A DNA stretch of 51,616 nucleotides, taken from Candidatus Woodwardiibium gallinarum. GTDB lineage: Bacteria; Bacillota; Clostridia; Oscillospirales; CAG-382. Made by a program: the position numbers and the translations under genes. Under the pieces are notes generated by a model, which was not told where the DNA came from, did no database searches, and saw only the letters and a list, made by a program, of their open reading frames with translations. The stretch is taken from positions 1 to 51,616 of the forward strand of contig CAJFRY010000019.1 in assembly GCA_904419545.1 (NCBI GenBank). The letters run 5' to 3'. This document shows positions 49,643 through 51,616 of this stretch, in pieces. Every line of letters begins with the position of its first letter. The stretch's first letter is position 1.

Positions 49643-51616
49643 ATGAAAAGGACACGTAAGGCGCTCATGCTTCTGCTTTCTGCGGCGCTCACGCTGCCGT
49701 TTGCTCTTGCTGCGTGCGGCGACCCGGACGACGGCACTTCCGGCCCGTCCGCTGCGTCGGAGTCGTCTTCTGCGGGCGAGGAATCGCAGGAGGTGTTTGT
49801 GGATACGGACGCCATCGCGGCCATCGATGCGCTCTATACCGGCGAGGTCGACCGCACGCTGAATAAGGTCAATCTGGCCGCCGGCCGTACCTATACGTTC
49901 TCGCGTGACCCCTCGGATCCGTATCTGGACGCCGACGGCAAGAAGCTGACCGACGGCACGACAAATGACGGCTTCAGCAAAACGGATTTTGTCGGCTTTT
50001 CCGGCTCGGCGCCGGTTACGATTGATCTGGACCTCGGCGCGGTCGCGGACAATATTGCGGAAATTGACATTGGACTGCTGCGCGTGGTGGATTATGCCAT
50101 CGGGCTTCCTACCCGCGTGACGTTTTCCGTTTCGGATGACGGAGAAAATTATACCGTCGTCGGCGATATGCTGTCGCCGCAGGGCCTGGCAGATACGGTC
50201 AAATATGATTGCGCGGTGCCGCTTTCCGGCACGATCCATGCGCGGTACGTGCGCATTGCGCTTACCGGCATGACGGCCGCATGGCTGTTTGTCGACGAGA
50301 TCGGCGTTTATAAATACGAAGGCGAGAACACGGGCGAAGAGTCCGAGACCGTTAAGGACTATTATGGCGAGCTGGAACTGGAGAAGAGCGACGAGCCGCT
50401 GTACTGGGATTCCTCGGAAAGCGATTACAACGATACGGTCAACCTCATTGCCGGCAAGCCGGTGCAAATCGAGCTTGTAGGGCCTCTGCAGAAGGAGCAT
50501 GCGACCACTTTTTACAATTCGCCCGAAAGCAATCCCGCTCTTACCGACGGGAAGTATGCTTCGAGCGCGACGTATACGGACAGTGCGTTTTTCCGTTTCA
50601 CCAACGGCGAGAGCCGCAATCTTTATTTTGATCTCGGCCGTGTGAGCGCGGTCACCTCCATCCGCGCGTCCTTCCTCCGTGAGGACGGTCCCAACGTCAA
50701 GCTGCCTGCCGGACTGCTGGTCTACGGCTCGGTCGACGGCGAGGAATGGAAGGTGTTCCATCACGTCGACTCTGTCTATTCCGAAGGCGAGGCGTCTATC
50801 GCGAAGGTGGACGAGACCTTTGACAAAGCGTATAAGGCGCGCTATATCCGCATTACCTTCTCGGTGCTGCCGCATGTATACTGCGATGAAATCGAAATTT
50901 TGGGACGCAAAAACGTAGACGGCGCCGCCGAGCTGTCCGAGAGCACGGCTGTCAACGACCTGTTCCCGCAGGAATTCATCACGCCCGACCAGTTTGACGG
51001 CGTGGAGAATATGCTCCTTGCGTACAACTGCAATCCGACGCTTGAATCCGAAGGCAAGGCGACGGTGGAGGAATACCTGCCGCATGTCGGCTATTACAAC
51101 CGCGACGGCGAGCTGGTCGATACTTTCTTCGACTCTTTCCTTTACCTGCCCTACGCGGCGTTTACCGGCGTCGAGTACCGCGATTTTGCGGCGTGGAACA
51201 CCTATGTTGACAATGTCTTTGCCGAGAACGCCAACATCAACGCCCTTACGCAGGCCGTCGACCAGGTCTCGGAGGCGCTCGGGCGCGACGTGCGCGTAAG
51301 CGTGTTCTTCTCCATTCTTTACACCTGGCCGGATAAGACGGAGTTCGGAGATGTCGACGGCGACGGCATTGTGGAAGACTTTTCAAAAGTAGAGGACCGC
51401 AAGAAAGCCATCAAGTGGATCATCGACGAGCAGATTTCCCGCTTTGAGGCGGGCGGCTACGACAACCTCGACCTGCTCGGCTTCTACTGGTTTGAGGAAC
51501 AGATCACCTATTCCAATCCGAACGAGACCGAGTTGATCCGCTATGCGAGCGACTATGTGCATTCGCTCGGCTATAAGCTGTTCTGGATTCCCTACAACTA
51601 TGCCAGCGGCTATTCC
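49643..51616 (+). CDS. Discoidin-domain lipoprotein with DUF4855-like region (cut by window edge)
   Basis: The frame is open from ATG 49643 to the window end (658 codons) and continues outside. The signal peptide ends in the lipobox LALAAC (Cys25). After a Ser/Glu-rich linker comes a first discoidin-like domain (about 75-230, VNLAAGRTYTFSRDPS, VGFSGSAPVTIDLDLGAV), similar to the three small surface paralogues. A second F5/8C-type domain follows (about 265-430, VNLIAGKPVQIELVGP, LYFDLGRVSAVTSIRASFLR). After it, MLLAYNCNPT onwards resembles DUF4855. ATG at 49643 follows AAAAGGAGT. It is an outer-face protein, probably glycan-related; no catalytic activity can be claimed. Confidence 0.8.
   Translation, partial: MKRTRKALMLLLSAALTLPFALAACGDPDDGTSGPSAASESSSAGEESQEVFVDTDAIAAIDALYTGEVDRTLNKVNLAAGRTYTFSRDPSDPYLDADGKKLTDGTTNDGFSKTDFVGFSGSAPVTIDLDLGAVADNIAEIDIGLLRVVDYAIGLPTRVTFSVSDDGENYTVVGDMLSPQGLADTVKYDCAVPLSGTIHARYVRIALTGMTAAWLFVDEIGVYKYEGENTGEESETVKDYYGELELEKSDEPLYWDSSESDYNDTVNLIAGKPVQIELVGPLQKEHATTFYNSPESNPALTDGKYASSATYTDSAFFRFTNGESRNLYFDLGRVSAVTSIRASFLREDGPNVKLPAGLLVYGSVDGEEWKVFHHVDSVYSEGEASIAKVDETFDKAYKARYIRITFSVLPHVYCDEIEILGRKNVDGAAELSESTAVNDLFPQEFITPDQFDGVENMLLAYNCNPTLESEGKATVEEYLPHVGYYNRDGELVDTFFDSFLYLPYAAFTGVEYRDFAAWNTYVDNVFAENANINALTQAVDQVSEALGRDVRVSVFFSILYTWPDKTEFGDVDGDGIVEDFSKVEDRKKAIKWIIDEQISRFEAGGYDNLDLLGFYWFEEQITYSNPNETELIRYASDYVHSLGYKLFWIPYNYASGYS

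Noticed and set aside
49622..51085. 487-codon minus-strand frame
   Set aside because: It is antisense to the discoidin/DUF4855 lipoprotein, which has a lipobox and a good ribosome site.

Overview
The window looks like chromosomal DNA from a spore-forming anaerobe of the Bacillota, class Clostridia, probably the Oscillospirales. The reasons are moderately high G+C judged by eye, strong Shine-Dalgarno sites, many near-perfect sigma-A promoters (TTGACA, 17 bp, TATAAT), a SpoIVB-type sporulation protease, a LysM/GH18 cortex-lytic-type enzyme, a membrane pyrophosphatase, and Ser/Glu-rich surface proteins of the kind found in gut Clostridia. No species assignment is attempted.

Left part (1-15.4 kb). 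A BspA-like lipoprotein runs off the left edge. After a small zinc-ribbon gene comes a compact, overlapping operon (1016-6224): HTH regulator, nucleotidyltransferase, thymidylate-kinase-like enzyme, acyl carrier protein, BtrH-like acyltransferase, acyl-adenylating ligase and CYTH triphosphatase. It is followed by a phage-type coiled-coil/holin pair (6280-6892). This is the least conventional gene set in the window and looks like a small carrier-protein-based biosynthetic system of unknown product. Next come a sugar-phosphate isomerase-like gene, a divergent XRE regulator and membrane-protein pair with tandem operators, and spoIVB. Then follows a 0.7-kb field of alternating palindromes (12.27-12.98 kb), an XRE fragment, an XRE gene broken by one stop codon, and two small paralogous acidic proteins.

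Middle (15.4-26.5 kb). A GH18 glycosidase, then three paralogous secreted proteins with discoidin-like domains (16.9, 19.1 and 20.1 kb). Their promoters and ends are nearly identical and their cores diverge. A lipoprotein sits between the first two. A MATE exporter and a MacB-like ABC protein form a minus-strand operon. A LysM-CAP protein has an apparent one-base deletion right after its start codon, and tRNA-Ala(GGC) follows.

Right part (26.9-51.6 kb). An operon encodes an NAD(P)-binding protein, a degenerate metallo-beta-lactamase-fold protein, a flavin/ferredoxin fusion, a zinc macrodomain and a SirTM-type sirtuin, that is, an ADP-ribosylation writer/eraser pair with redox partners. Further right are an XRE membrane regulator, a metal P-type ATPase with a CsoR-like operator and a csoR-like gene, a tandem-repeat field (34.7-35.0 kb), a membrane pyrophosphatase, a GNAT acetyltransferase and an O6-alkylguanine methyltransferase. 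A TetR gene with tandem operators precedes a two-subunit ABC exporter. A UvrA paralogue, an HPr-like protein without the phosphorylatable histidine, a DUF4430 lipoprotein and an AEC transporter follow. A large discoidin/DUF4855 lipoprotein runs off the right edge; its first domain resembles the three small surface paralogues.

All assignments come from reading the sequence and recalling family signatures. No database search was run.
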